Positions 26,093-34,126 of a DNA stretch of 56,549 nucleotides are shown one piece after another (the stretch's first letter is position 1; each line of letters opens with the position of its first letter). The DNA is from Clostridiaceae bacterium OM02-2AC. Lineage in GTDB: Bacteria > Bacillota_I > Bacilli_A > Erysipelotrichales > Erysipelotrichaceae. The position numbers and the translations under genes were made by a program. The stretch covers positions 1 to 56,549 of the forward strand of contig QULU01000033.1 of NCBI GenBank assembly GCA_003481775.1. Direction: 5' to 3'. The notes below the pieces were generated by a model, which made no database searches, was not told where the DNA came from, and saw nothing but the letters and a program-made list of their open reading frames with translations.

Positions 26093-28039
26093 TCAGATGC
26101 TCCGTGCAGTTTCATAACCATCATGAATTGCATCTTTAATGGTTCCTGTATGATTTGCATCGCCTATCATGTGATAGGTCATACCACACTCCTCTAACAG
26201 AAGCTTCAAACTTGGATCACTGTGATAGCCGACTGCAAAGATAAGCGTATCAGCATCTTTGATACATTCGGTTTTACCATCCTTTGTATAATAGATGTTA
26301 TCCTCTTCGACCTTTTCTACCATGGCATTACAAATCAGATTCACATGCTTTTTCAGCATACGCTGTACAAGCAGGCTACGGCCAGGACCGGACTCTGTTG
26401 CCATGATATCCTTTGTCATTTCCAAGACGGTTATCGTCCGATCTCTAGGATAACGGTCATATACAAGTGGAGCAAGATAGTCCGCAGTTTCGCAGCCTAC
26501 CGAACCGCCTCCCAAAATGACAATATTTTTACCTGGGAATGCTTTTCCTGCCAGAATATCATCTGCTGTGGTCCATTGCTTAAATCCGGTAAAGGCTTTT
26601 ATTACAGATGGAACGGCACCATTGCAGGCAATAACCTCATACTCAGCAAATTCTTTTTGCAGCATCGCTTTATCGACTTTGCAGTTCAGGCGTACTTCAA
26701 CACCTGCCTGCATAAGTCGACGTGTCATATATTTAATGACTCTGGTAAGATCCTGCTTGGCGATCGGAACTGCTGCTAGCTTCATCAGTCCTCCCAGCGT
26801 ATCACTTTGTTCACATAGAATGACATGATGACCTTTTCTTTTCGCCACAAAAGCAGCCTCCATGCCAGCAGGACCTCCGCCGATCACCAGAATTTTTTTC
26901 TTAACCTCGGCAGGCTTGAGCGTGTCTTCATTTTCCAATTCAAAGGACGGATTTACCGTACAGGCTACCCTTTTGCCGAACATGATTCCATTCAGACAGC
27001 GCAGACAGCCAATGCATGGACGGATATCATCATCCTTTCCGCACTGTGCTTTATTGGCGAATTCAGGATCACACAGGTTGGCCCGACCAATCATGCAAAT
27101 ATCTGCCTTTCCATTTGCTATGAGTTCGTCTGCAATCCAAGGCTCTGTAATCCGTCCTACCGTTGCGACTGGAATGCTTACGTGCTTTTTTATTTCCTGT
27201 GATAGATGAGCATGCGCTCCAGGCTTTGTTCCTGCCGCAGGAATTGCGCTGCCACGCTTAATCGTTGTACCGCCGGATACATGCAGCATATCTGCGCCGT
27301 GTGCCTCCAACTGCTTGGAAACATAAATCATATCGTCGAGATTCAATCCGCCATCACTATATTCATCTCCCGAAATTCTCACATCGATAATGAAATCAGG
27401 ACCGCATATAGTGCGAACCTGTTCAATAACCTCCAGTGTCAGCTTCAATCTTCCGTTGATATCTCCGCCATATTCATCACAGCGCTTATTGTAAAGCGGT
27501 GTCAGAAAACCGCCAAGAAGACCATGCGCATGTGCAGCATGAATTTCCACACCGTCGCCGCCTGCTTGCTTGACGCGATAGGCTGCTTCACCAAACTGTC
27601 GTATGATAACCTTTAGCTCTTCAACGGTAACAGGGCGGGGTGCTTCTTTCGCATAGGAAGGTCCAACATTAGAAGGGGCAATTAGACGTGGTGTACCTGG
27701 AATAGGGAATGCCATATAGGCTGGATGAAACAGCTGTGGAAGAATTTTCGCACCGTATTGATGTACTGCATCTGTAAGCTTCTTCCAACCGGGGATAAAG
27801 GAATCATCATGAATTGACATATCTCCGGGTAGATAGATGTAGGTAGGCTCCACGGTTGTCACCTCGGTGACAATCAAGCCGACACCTCCCTTGGCTCTGG
27901 CCTCATAATGCTTTACCAGCTCATCTGTAACATATCCCTTATCTGCCAGATTTGTAGAAATCGGAGGCATAAACAAGCGATTTTTTATGGTTGTATTCCC
28001 AACCTTAACTGGTGAAAATAAATGGTTATAGGTATTCAT
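26093..28039 (-). CDS. NADH:flavin oxidoreductase of the FadH/BaiCD/Old-Yellow-Enzyme type
   Basis: The 648-residue enzyme has an FMN-binding TIM barrel (~1-335; HAAHAHGLLGG near 167-177 and NKRCDEYGG). A [4Fe-4S] motif follows with Cys342, 345, 348 and 360, then a FAD/NAD(P)H module (GGGPAG ~387-392 and GGGSVGCETA). Enzymes of this build reduce activated C=C bonds: 2,4-dienoyl-CoA reductase, bile-acid BaiCD/BaiH, and gut-bacterial delta-4-3-ketosteroid reductases. The substrate cannot be read from sequence. The sleC/cwlD organism type makes steroid or bile-acid reduction an attractive guess only. AAAGGAGA precedes the ATG. An AraC regulator lies 139 bp upstream on the same strand. Confidence 0.88.
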   Translation of the reverse strand: MNTYNHLFSPVKVGNTTIKNRLFMPPISTNLADKGYVTDELVKHYEARAKGGVGLIVTEVTTVEPTYIYLPGDMSIHDDSFIPGWKKLTDAVHQYGAKILPQLFHPAYMAFPIPGTPRLIAPSNVGPSYAKEAPRPVTVEELKVIIRQFGEAAYRVKQAGGDGVEIHAAHAHGLLGGFLTPLYNKRCDEYGGDINGRLKLTLEVIEQVRTICGPDFIIDVRISGDEYSDGGLNLDDMIYVSKQLEAHGADMLHVSGGTTIKRGSAIPAAGTKPGAHAHLSQEIKKHVSIPVATVGRITEPWIADELIANGKADICMIGRANLCDPEFANKAQCGKDDDIRPCIGCLRCLNGIMFGKRVACTVNPSFELENEDTLKPAEVKKKILVIGGGPAGMEAAFVAKRKGHHVILCEQSDTLGGLMKLAAVPIAKQDLTRVIKYMTRRLMQAGVEVRLNCKVDKAMLQKEFAEYEVIACNGAVPSVIKAFTGFKQWTTADDILAGKAFPGKNIVILGGGSVGCETADYLAPLVYDRYPRDRTITVLEMTKDIMATESGPGRSLLVQRMLKKHVNLICNAMVEKVEEDNIYYTKDGKTECIKDADTLIFAVGYHSDPSLKLLLEECGMTYHMIGDANHTGTIKDAIHDGYETARSI

Positions 28040-28155
28040 TTTAACATCTCCTTTACTGATATTTTATCACGAATCAGAAATGTAATCGCTGTCATGTGTT
28101 GATGATGTCCGGCATATTTTGTTGTGTTTTTACATTTTTGGGATGGGTAAGGAAC

Positions 28156-28209
28156 AAAAAAAAGGAGCTGATGGAAAGCTATTTGCGAATAACCTCCAGG
28201 ACAAGCTCC
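28156..28209 (-). terminator. Terminator overlapping the AraC stop codon
   Basis: Minus-strand GGAGCT (rc of 28204-28209) pairs with AGCTCC (rc of 28164-28169), followed by eight Ts (28156-28163). It separates the regulator from the downstream oxidoreductase, which must then have its own promoter. Confidence 0.65.
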
Positions 28210-29246
28210 TCATCAGTCTGTGTTATTGTCGTTTTTGCCGTTAGCTCGTTATGAATTCGACATCGGATATGACCTTCATGCTGAGTGATTTTTATACCGT
28301 CATTTTCATATAATACCTCCTGCGTATCTGTTACCAGATGCTCCAGTAATTCTTTTTGTTCGTTATCAAGGGTCATACTCTGCTCTTTGTGATCCTCATT
28401 CATTTTTATATTATGCGTGAATTTTTTACGATAGTCACTTGGAACAATGCCATATAATTCACGAAAAGCAGCTGTATACGATTTGGAATTCGGCATGCCG
28501 CAGGCTGCAGCAATCTGCTCAATGGAATCCTTCCCCTCCAGCAAGTCTTCTAGGGAAGCTCGGATTCTGACATATGCCAGATATTTGACAAAGGAAATAC
28601 CGGTATATTTTTTAAACAGCTTCGATGTGTAGGATACACTGAAGGACAGGGTTTTAGCGACATCCTCCAGGTGCAGCTCACTTGAATAATGGCGGTCAAT
28701 GTATTGAATAGCCTTCATATAATTTTCATGATGGACAGATTGTAATGGGAGACGCTCTACCGGATACTGCTGATGATTGCTGGCAATGTAGACAAGCTCC
28801 ATCATGATGGCATTCATCTGAAACATACTGCTTTCCCCCTGTAGCAGCATCCGGACCAGTTCACCTATTTTATTTCGCAGCCTGCAAAGCAGCCGGTAGT
28901 TTTTTGTTCGCGTACAGATCATGGATTCAAAGGCTTCCTCGACGTTCCCGCACATGCTGGAAGAGAACCGGGAGAAATCAATATGCAGAGTAAGAATAAC
29001 GTTCTTATCACTGTTCATCTGTTTAATCATGTGAATATCATTGGGGGCAATCATAACCAGTTCATGTTCCTTTATACTTGCAGTAAAATGCTCTGTAACT
29101 GCTACATATGCTCCCTTCAGCACATATGAAATTTCTAAACTTGACTGTCTGGAGAAAACCTGCCGCTTAAAGCTGTTAATGCTCAAACTTAGTGGGTAAC
29201 CGAATTTCTGTCCGGAAAAATCATAATAATGCTGCATGTTCTGCAT
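28179..29246 (-). CDS. AraC-family regulator with C-terminal extension
   Basis: The 355-residue protein has a cupin-like sensor domain (~1-110, including SLEISYVLKGAYVAV and HELVMIAPNDIHMI). An AraC helix-turn-helix pair follows at ~190-285 (LHLEDVAKTLSFSVSYTSKLFKK and IEQIAAACGMPNSKSYTAAFRE, ending YGIVPSDYRKKF). About 70 residues after the DNA-binding domain form an acidic then beta-rich tail that ordinary AraC proteins lack. Gene order suggests control of the downstream flavin oxidoreductase, possibly in response to its substrate. Confidence 0.85.
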   Translation of the reverse strand: MQNMQHYYDFSGQKFGYPLSLSINSFKRQVFSRQSSLEISYVLKGAYVAVTEHFTASIKEHELVMIAPNDIHMIKQMNSDKNVILTLHIDFSRFSSSMCGNVEEAFESMICTRTKNYRLLCRLRNKIGELVRMLLQGESSMFQMNAIMMELVYIASNHQQYPVERLPLQSVHHENYMKAIQYIDRHYSSELHLEDVAKTLSFSVSYTSKLFKKYTGISFVKYLAYVRIRASLEDLLEGKDSIEQIAAACGMPNSKSYTAAFRELYGIVPSDYRKKFTHNIKMNEDHKEQSMTLDNEQKELLEHLVTDTQEVLYENDGIKITQHEGHIRCRIHNELTAKTTITQTDEELVLEVIRK

Positions 29247-29450
29247 ACTGCCGCCTCCCTTGTATCTATCTCTATCTTAGTGTTTTTTTCATCGGGAAAC
29301 AAGACCTATTAAATGTTTCCTTGTAAATATCGAGGAGGTAGCATTCATTGCTTGGCAGTTCTCACTGTGATGCATTTGCTAATGCGCGCTGTTTCTGCGA
29401 TAATACATACAGATGTTGAAATTGAAGTAAATGATATTGGAGGAAGCTAT

Positions 29451-29864
29451 ATGATCAAGGAAATTGTGAAGGATACATTTTTGCTCAGCCGTCGTAGTGA
29501 AGCGGCCACGCTGCAGGATATGCAGACGGTTTTAGATCTGCAGGATACATTGCAGGCACATGCAGACCATTGTGTCGGAATGGCAGCGAATATGATTGGG
29601 GTTCTGAAACGTATTATCGTATTTCAGGATGGCGGAAGCTATGTCACAATGCTGAATCCTGTGATAATGAAAACAGGTGATAAGCGCTATACAGCTGAGG
29701 AAGGCTGTTTATGCCATAGTACACAGAAAAAAGCTTTGCGGTATGAAAAAATCAAAGTATCCTATATGGATTGCAGTGGAAAAAAGAAAATTAAAACCTA
29801 TGAGGGCTTTTGTGCGCAGATTATTCAGCATGAGCTGGATCATTGTGACGGCATTCTGATTTGA
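29451..29864 (+). CDS. Peptide deformylase-like protein
   Basis: The 137-residue product has the three deformylase motifs in altered form: VGMAANMIG (44-50) for GxGxAAPQ, EEGCLCH (83-89) for EGCLS, and QHELDH (126-131) for HEXXH. Metal ligands Cys86, His127 and His131 and catalytic Glu128 remain, but the glutamine of motif 1 is Met48 and the serine of motif 2 is cysteine. It is shorter than housekeeping PDF. It may be a specialised second deformylase rather than Def. ATG 29451 follows GGAGG; an in-frame start far upstream (29313) adds a segment unlike any deformylase. Confidence 0.8.
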   Translation: MIKEIVKDTFLLSRRSEAATLQDMQTVLDLQDTLQAHADHCVGMAANMIGVLKRIIVFQDGGSYVTMLNPVIMKTGDKRYTAEEGCLCHSTQKKALRYEKIKVSYMDCSGKKKIKTYEGFCAQIIQHELDHCDGILI

Positions 29865-30191
29865 TAAATAGGAAAGGCTATTGTATATTTGCAAAGCCAA
29901 CCATCGACATTGCGTTATTGTGTCTGTTTAAGCCTATGGTTCCTTTGTAAGCGCTGAATAGCCTTATACTCACACCCGATCAGGGAGCATAAAGAGACAA
30001 AGTCGTTAGGAGCTCAGCCTCGTGTTACAAGGCATCGGATCTTTTTTTGTTTCACCTAGGGTCTGCCTTTCACTCGCGTAAGAATACGTCCTATCGTTTT
30101 GGGTTTCTATAAAAGATTACATTTGCGATATGGTGACGGATACAAAAAAAGTGTGTATAATGAAGATAACCCAATAAAGAAGGATGATAGT
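29865..30191. other. Intergenic region
   Basis: A small hairpin GCCTCGTGTTACAAGGC near 30018-30034, followed by a T-run at ~30043-30049, may terminate the deformylase gene. TATAAT at 30156-30161 is the likely -10 of the next gene. Nothing else is seen. Confidence 0.4.
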
Positions 30192-31190
30192 ATGAATCAT
30201 AAAGCTGATGCACAGAAGTTTTGCCATCTACTCTGGCACCAATATCTGGAAGAGCGCACCTACGAGGTGGCTGGTGGATATTTCAGCCCGCAGATCAGCG
30301 TGATCGGAACTGGTAAACATGAGGTTTCACACTCTTTACAGGAATTTGCTGTATTACTGGAGAAAGAAGAAAGCCAGTGGAACGGCACCTTTGTTATCGA
30401 GGAGGAAGGATACCAAACCAGACAGCTGAGTGATGATGTTTATTTGGTATATGGTGAACTGGACGTAAGTGAGGATGCGAGAGATCGAATCAATTATGAG
30501 CTGCACTTTCGCTTTACGATTATTTTACAATTTACGCCGTCTGGCTGGGAACTGCTTCATGTACACCAGTCTGTGCCGGATATCAATCAAAGCAGTGATG
30601 AATTTTTTCCGAAGCGTCTGATTGAACAGAGCAATGAGCAGCTGCGTGAAAAAATCGCACAGAAAACAAGAGAGCTGCAGGAAAGCAACAAGGCAGTCCT
30701 CTATTACTCTCATCATGATTATTTAACAAAGCTTACGAATCGCTATTATTGTGAAAAGCAGATTGAAGAACAGCTGCGAAGCGGAAAGCAGGGGACAATC
30801 CTCATGATGGATGTTGATCACTTCAAATCTTATAATGACACGTATGGACATCCGGTAGGAGACAGGATTCTGATTGCGCTTGCACAGGCTTTGCAGAAAA
30901 CCTTTCCAAACGATATCGTATCAAGAATCGGCGGGGATGAATTTCTCATTTATTGTTCCCGGCATTTGGACAACACGATGCTGGAACACATTCTTGCACA
31001 ATTCCGTGAGTATTGGGAGGCTGGACAAAAACAGTTTTCCTTTACACACCGCATCACGCTCAGTATCGGTGTCACTTATTTTCCAGAGCACGGACGTACC
31101 TATCAACAGCTGTTTCAGAAGGTGGACACCTCCATGTATAACTCCAAGAAGGGGATGCACAGATACCGGATATACGCTGATGAGGAATAG
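30192..31190 (+). CDS. SnoaL/NTF2-like sensor fused to GGDEF diguanylate cyclase
   Basis: The 332-residue protein has an N-terminal SnoaL-like (NTF2 fold) domain (~1-130; ISVIGTGKHEVSHSL and GWELLHVHQSVP). A coiled-coil linker follows (EQLREKIAQKTRELQESN) and then a GGDEF domain (~175-330; HHDYLTKLTNRYYCEKQ, SRIGGDEF). The catalytic signature is intact. The feedback I-site position reads FPND instead of RxxD, so product inhibition by that route is absent. The NTF2-like pocket probably binds a small ligand that controls dimerisation. ATG 30192 is preferred over an upstream in-frame start at 30099 because the added residues lie within the promoter region. Confidence 0.85.
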   Translation: MNHKADAQKFCHLLWHQYLEERTYEVAGGYFSPQISVIGTGKHEVSHSLQEFAVLLEKEESQWNGTFVIEEEGYQTRQLSDDVYLVYGELDVSEDARDRINYELHFRFTIILQFTPSGWELLHVHQSVPDINQSSDEFFPKRLIEQSNEQLREKIAQKTRELQESNKAVLYYSHHDYLTKLTNRYYCEKQIEEQLRSGKQGTILMMDVDHFKSYNDTYGHPVGDRILIALAQALQKTFPNDIVSRIGGDEFLIYCSRHLDNTMLEHILAQFREYWEAGQKQFSFTHRITLSIGVTYFPEHGRTYQQLFQKVDTSMYNSKKGMHRYRIYADEE

Positions 31191-31294
31191 AGAATATCGC
31201 ATCTCTTAAACTGGGGATGCTTTTTTTACCTTATCATAGGCTAAGGCTGCAGGACGCATGACAACAATGGGAAGAATGAAAGCAGTATTTACTA

Positions 31295-31323
31295 TAGACA
31301 GAAGAACGCTATGCCTTTATAAT
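31295..31323 (+). promoter_or_regulatory. Promoter of the cobalamin-riboswitch operon
   Basis: TAGACA (31295-31300), 17-bp spacer, TATAAT (31318-31323). Transcription would begin near 31330, just before the riboswitch P1 stem. Confidence 0.65.
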
Positions 31324-31347
31324 TAAGAGCGAATGAATGAAAAAAAA

Positions 31348-31509
31348 GCATAACAGGTGTATGAAAATTACCGAACAAGGAATGGAAGCGAACATCTTCA
31401 GCTGCCCCAGCAACCGTGATATGGACGAAATTCAGATACCATTGTACCGATTTGGTATGAGAAGGTGAAGAGTAGGATGAAATTAAGCCGGGAGACTTGC
31501 CTGTTATGC
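31348..31509 (+). ncRNA. Cobalamin (B12) riboswitch
   Basis: A perfect 10-bp P1 stem is formed by GCATAACAGG (31348-31357) and CCTGTTATGC (31500-31509). Inside it lie the conserved core GCTGCCCCAGCAACC (31401-31415) and the B12 box AGCCGGGAGACTTGCC (31486-31501), in the order and spacing of the adenosylcobalamin/cobalamin riboswitch class. The leader ends 85 bp before the ATG of the first gene; no simple terminator is obvious, so control of the ribosome-binding site (GAGGGTG) is possible. It marks the following three genes as cobalamin-repressed. Confidence 0.88.
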
Positions 31510-31594
31510 AAACAGAGTTTTCTGCTGGGTGTGGAGAATATAGTTTTTTTATATGTTTTCTGCCCGCTATCGTTAAGAAAGTGAGGGTGAAAAA

Positions 31595-32086
31595 ATGAGT
31601 GTTGAATATTGTGCATATCCTTTTCTGAAGGAAGAAAGCCGACTATGTGATTATGAGATAGCAACGGATCGTCTGGCATCCATGCTGTCTGTGGCAAGAC
31701 ACCACATTCGTCATATTCCGCAGGAGGATCTCCTTCAACTGATGGAAATGATCTATCACGCCAATGGATCCATACGGGGAGCGTGTGCCATAGGGGAGCC
31801 TGAGCTGAATAAGCTGAATGTCTTCTATGCCCGCTACAGTATTCCGATGGATCGTTTTGTCCTGCCCGACGGCTGTATCGGTGCGAGTCATCTGCATGTG
31901 CTGCGTGCAGAAGTCAAGGCGGTTATCCGCATTATGCACCAGATTCAGTGTGAGGGAAAACCGGTGGAAGCCAACCTGTTTGATTTTATGAATCTGCTGT
32001 CCAATACCTTTTTTATGATGTGCCTGTATGAGAATGCACAGAACGGCACAAAGGAAAGGGAATTTATAAGCAGGTCCTATGTATGA
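31595..32086 (+). CDS. Degenerate PduO-type cob(I)alamin adenosyltransferase-like protein
   Basis: The 163-residue protein matches the C-terminal half of PduO-type adenosyltransferases: RFVLPDGCIGASHLHVLRAE corresponds to the family's F-LPGG-----LH-AR, and NLFDFMNLLSNTFFMM to the LN-LSD-LF segment. The N-terminal T-R-TGDxGxT ATP-binding motif is absent, and the arginines of the family's RR-ER stretch are replaced (EVKAVIRIM). It may be inactive as an enzyme and act as a cobalamin chaperone or sensor, or be a divergent enzyme. It is the first gene behind the B12 riboswitch and overlaps the ECF gene by ATGA. Confidence 0.7.
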   Translation: MSVEYCAYPFLKEESRLCDYEIATDRLASMLSVARHHIRHIPQEDLLQLMEMIYHANGSIRGACAIGEPELNKLNVFYARYSIPMDRFVLPDGCIGASHLHVLRAEVKAVIRIMHQIQCEGKPVEANLFDFMNLLSNTFFMMCLYENAQNGTKEREFISRSYV

Positions 32087-32595
32087 AAGCAAGAGAGCTT
32101 TGCTTCATAGCCGTTATCGCTTCGATTGAAGCTGTCGTGTTTACATCATTTTCATTCATTCTATATTTGGAATGCATTACCTTTACCATTGTGGTATTTG
32201 CAATGACATTTCAAACAAGGCAGGCTGTTCTTGGGGCAGTGGTGTTTACCATACTCAATCTAAGTACCCAGGGGGTAGCGCCATGGTCGATGATGTATTG
32301 TCTGATTTATCCGCTGTACAGTCTATTCGTAGGCTGCAGCAGGAAATTCTTAAACAGACATTTCTTCGCACTGGTATTCACCTGTGGCTTTCTGTCATTT
32401 TTGACAGGTCAGCTGGTACAGCTGCCGTTTATGCTGATTTCGGGAAAAATAACAGCGATTTATATTCTTATGGGATTAAAGACCTCTCTTATTCAGGGCT
32501 TTATGTCCATGGCGCTTTGTGCCATCTGTTATAAACCGATAGCAGCTGTTTTAAACCATATGGAAAGGAGATTGCAAAATGGGAAAGCTATGTAA
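32083..32595 (+). CDS. ECF transporter S component, probably for cobalamin or a precursor
   Basis: The 170-residue integral membrane protein has about six spans and the ECF-type S-component layout: a short N-terminal MKARELCFIAVIASIEAV helix, a GAVVFTILNL helix, and a long positively charged C-terminus. S components bind the vitamin and dock on shared EcfAAT energising modules, not present here. Position inside a B12-riboswitch operon makes cobalamin, a cobamide or a precursor the likely substrate, as for CbrT-type S components. Translation is coupled by ATGA to the upstream gene, and the gene overlaps the downstream lipoprotein gene by 17 bp. Confidence 0.8.
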   Translation: MKARELCFIAVIASIEAVVFTSFSFILYLECITFTIVVFAMTFQTRQAVLGAVVFTILNLSTQGVAPWSMMYCLIYPLYSLFVGCSRKFLNRHFFALVFTCGFLSFLTGQLVQLPFMLISGKITAIYILMGLKTSLIQGFMSMALCAICYKPIAAVLNHMERRLQNGKAM

Positions 32596-33013
32596 AATTT
32601 TATTGGTATCTGCCATGCTGCTTGTTGGCGGATGCTCTTCAAAGGAAAGTGAAAAGAAAGAGCCTGTAAATAACAATACGGAAAAAACAACGCTTAAAAT
32701 CACGATTCAGGACGAGGTTAACAAAAAGGAACTATTCAGTGGGGATGTGAGTGTAGAGGGGAAAGTCGAAACACTTGCGGATTTTCTGGAAAAGGCGAAG
32801 GATTTGAATGTTGTAATGGAAGACGGGCAATATGGAAAAACCATTATGGCTATGAAGGGTGTGGAGACCAAGGACTTCAACAAGGGGCCATGGTGGCTGT
32901 ATGAATCAGAAAACAACGAATCCTGCAAGGCTGCCGGAAGCTGTGATGCCGCAAGCAGTCTGAAAATAAAGGATGGGGATGCGTTCACCTTTACATATAC
33001 AGCATCCTATTAA
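32579..33013 (+). CDS. DUF4430 (transcobalamin-like) lipoprotein
   Basis: The 144-residue product begins with a lipoprotein signal, KILLVSAMLLVGGC, with Cys19 as the lipidation site. After a Lys/Glu/Asn linker comes a DUF4430 domain (~45-144; TLKITIQDEV, TLADFLEKAK, GPWWLYESENNE, IKDGDAFTFTYTASY). DUF4430 resembles the beta domain of transcobalamin and intrinsic factor. Together with the riboswitch and the ECF S gene, an outer-face cobalamin-capture role is likely. Two extra cysteines (ESCKAAGSC) could form a disulfide or contact corrin. AAAGGAG precedes the ATG. Confidence 0.8.
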   Translation: MGKLCKILLVSAMLLVGGCSSKESEKKEPVNNNTEKTTLKITIQDEVNKKELFSGDVSVEGKVETLADFLEKAKDLNVVMEDGQYGKTIMAMKGVETKDFNKGPWWLYESENNESCKAAGSCDAASSLKIKDGDAFTFTYTASY

Positions 33014-33145
33014 GTAGCTGCTTGCTTTTGCAAATGCAAAAAAGGCGGATGCTTCGCTTTTATAAATCGCCCTGTAAAAAAAGGCGGTATGTTGAAGGGC
33101 ACTTCCAAGCATTTCTCAGACAGTGTCTAGTAACATGATGCATCG

Positions 33146-33197
33146 AAAAAAAAGCCGTATCCTTGGTCAGGAAAGAACGTTACAGGATGCGGCTTTT
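33146..33197 (+). terminator. Terminator of the B12-riboswitch operon
   Basis: AAAAGCCGTATCCT (33150-33163) pairs with AGGATGCGGCTTTT (33184-33197), a 13-14-bp stem about 130 bp after the lipoprotein stop. A short open frame across it (33123-33317) is discounted. Confidence 0.8.
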
Positions 33198-33347
33198 CAT
33201 ATGCGCATACACACGCAGATAAGTGAACGATTGCAGCTTCTGGAAGATATTGTGAAATTTCAGTCTGCGTTGATGAATACGTACGGTTTGGCGATGCTGG
33301 ATTCCGGAATTAAGTGAAATGTAAGGAAGTCTTTGAAATGGCTCTGG

Positions 33348-33353
33348 TATAAT
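33348..33353 (+). promoter_or_regulatory. Extended -10 of the vanR/vanS-like operon
   Basis: TGGTATAAT carries TGn next to TATAAT (33348-33353). No good -35 is seen, which is tolerated with an extended -10. Confidence 0.45.
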
Positions 33354-33436
33354 GTGTGTGAATGATTGCCGCAAAATCCATTTATGAATAGCACAGTGCG
33401 GTATGATGAGCAGATGAAGTACGGGAGGAATTGAAC

Positions 33437-34126
33437 ATGAATATTTTGGTTGTGGATGATGAAAAGGAAATTGCAGAGCTTGTGGAGATTTACTTGAAAA
33501 ATGAAAATTATAATGTGGATGTATGCTATACAGGTACGCAGGCGCTGCACAATATACGGACACACTCCTACGATCTGGCCATATTGGATGTGATGCTTCC
33601 GGATATGGATGGCTTTCACATCTGTAAGACCATACGCCTGCAATATACATGGCCCATTATCATGCTGACGGCGAAGGAGCAGGATATTGATAAAATCAAC
33701 GGACTGATGATTGGAGCCGATGATTATATGACCAAGCCGTTTCAGCCGCTGGAGCTGATTGCACGAGTCAAGGCACAGCTGAGAAGATACAAGCGCTATA
33801 ATGTACAGCAGAAGGCGCAGGAGCTGAGCTATTTGGGACTCACCATGAATCAGGAACAGCATATATGCAAATTAAATGAAAAAGAACTGAATCTTACACC
33901 GATTGAATTCCGTCTTCTCTGGTATCTGTGTGAGCGTCAGGGAAAGGTTGTGAGTGCTAAGGAGCTGTATACTGCGATATGGCAGGAGGAATATCTCTCA
34001 TCCAGCAACAATACCCTGATGGTACATATCCGCCATATCCGTGAGAAGATGAAGGATCGCGGAGAACACCCGCGTTACATACAAAATGTCTGGGGTGTCG
34101 GGTATAAGCTGGGAGAAACACTATGA
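33437..34126 (+). CDS. OmpR/VanR-type response regulator
   Basis: The 229-residue protein has a receiver domain (~1-115; VVDDEKEI, phosphoacceptor Asp in LAILDVMLP, conserved Lys in MTKPF) and a winged-helix OmpR DNA-binding domain (~130-229; LTPIEFRLLWYLCERQGKVV and WGVGYKLG). ATG 33437 follows GGGAGG. It overlaps the histidine kinase gene by 4 bp. Sequence style and the next gene (a D,D-carboxypeptidase) recall VanR of glycopeptide-resistance clusters, but no van ligase or VanXY gene is in the window. Confidence 0.9.
   Translation: MNILVVDDEKEIAELVEIYLKNENYNVDVCYTGTQALHNIRTHSYDLAILDVMLPDMDGFHICKTIRLQYTWPIIMLTAKEQDIDKINGLMIGADDYMTKPFQPLELIARVKAQLRRYKRYNVQQKAQELSYLGLTMNQEQHICKLNEKELNLTPIEFRLLWYLCERQGKVVSAKELYTAIWQEEYLSSSNNTLMVHIRHIREKMKDRGEHPRYIQNVWGVGYKLGETL

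Noticed and set aside
33123..33317. 64-codon frame after the lipoprotein gene
   Set aside because: It spans the operon terminator (33146-33197), begins with GTG without ribosome-binding site and matches nothing.
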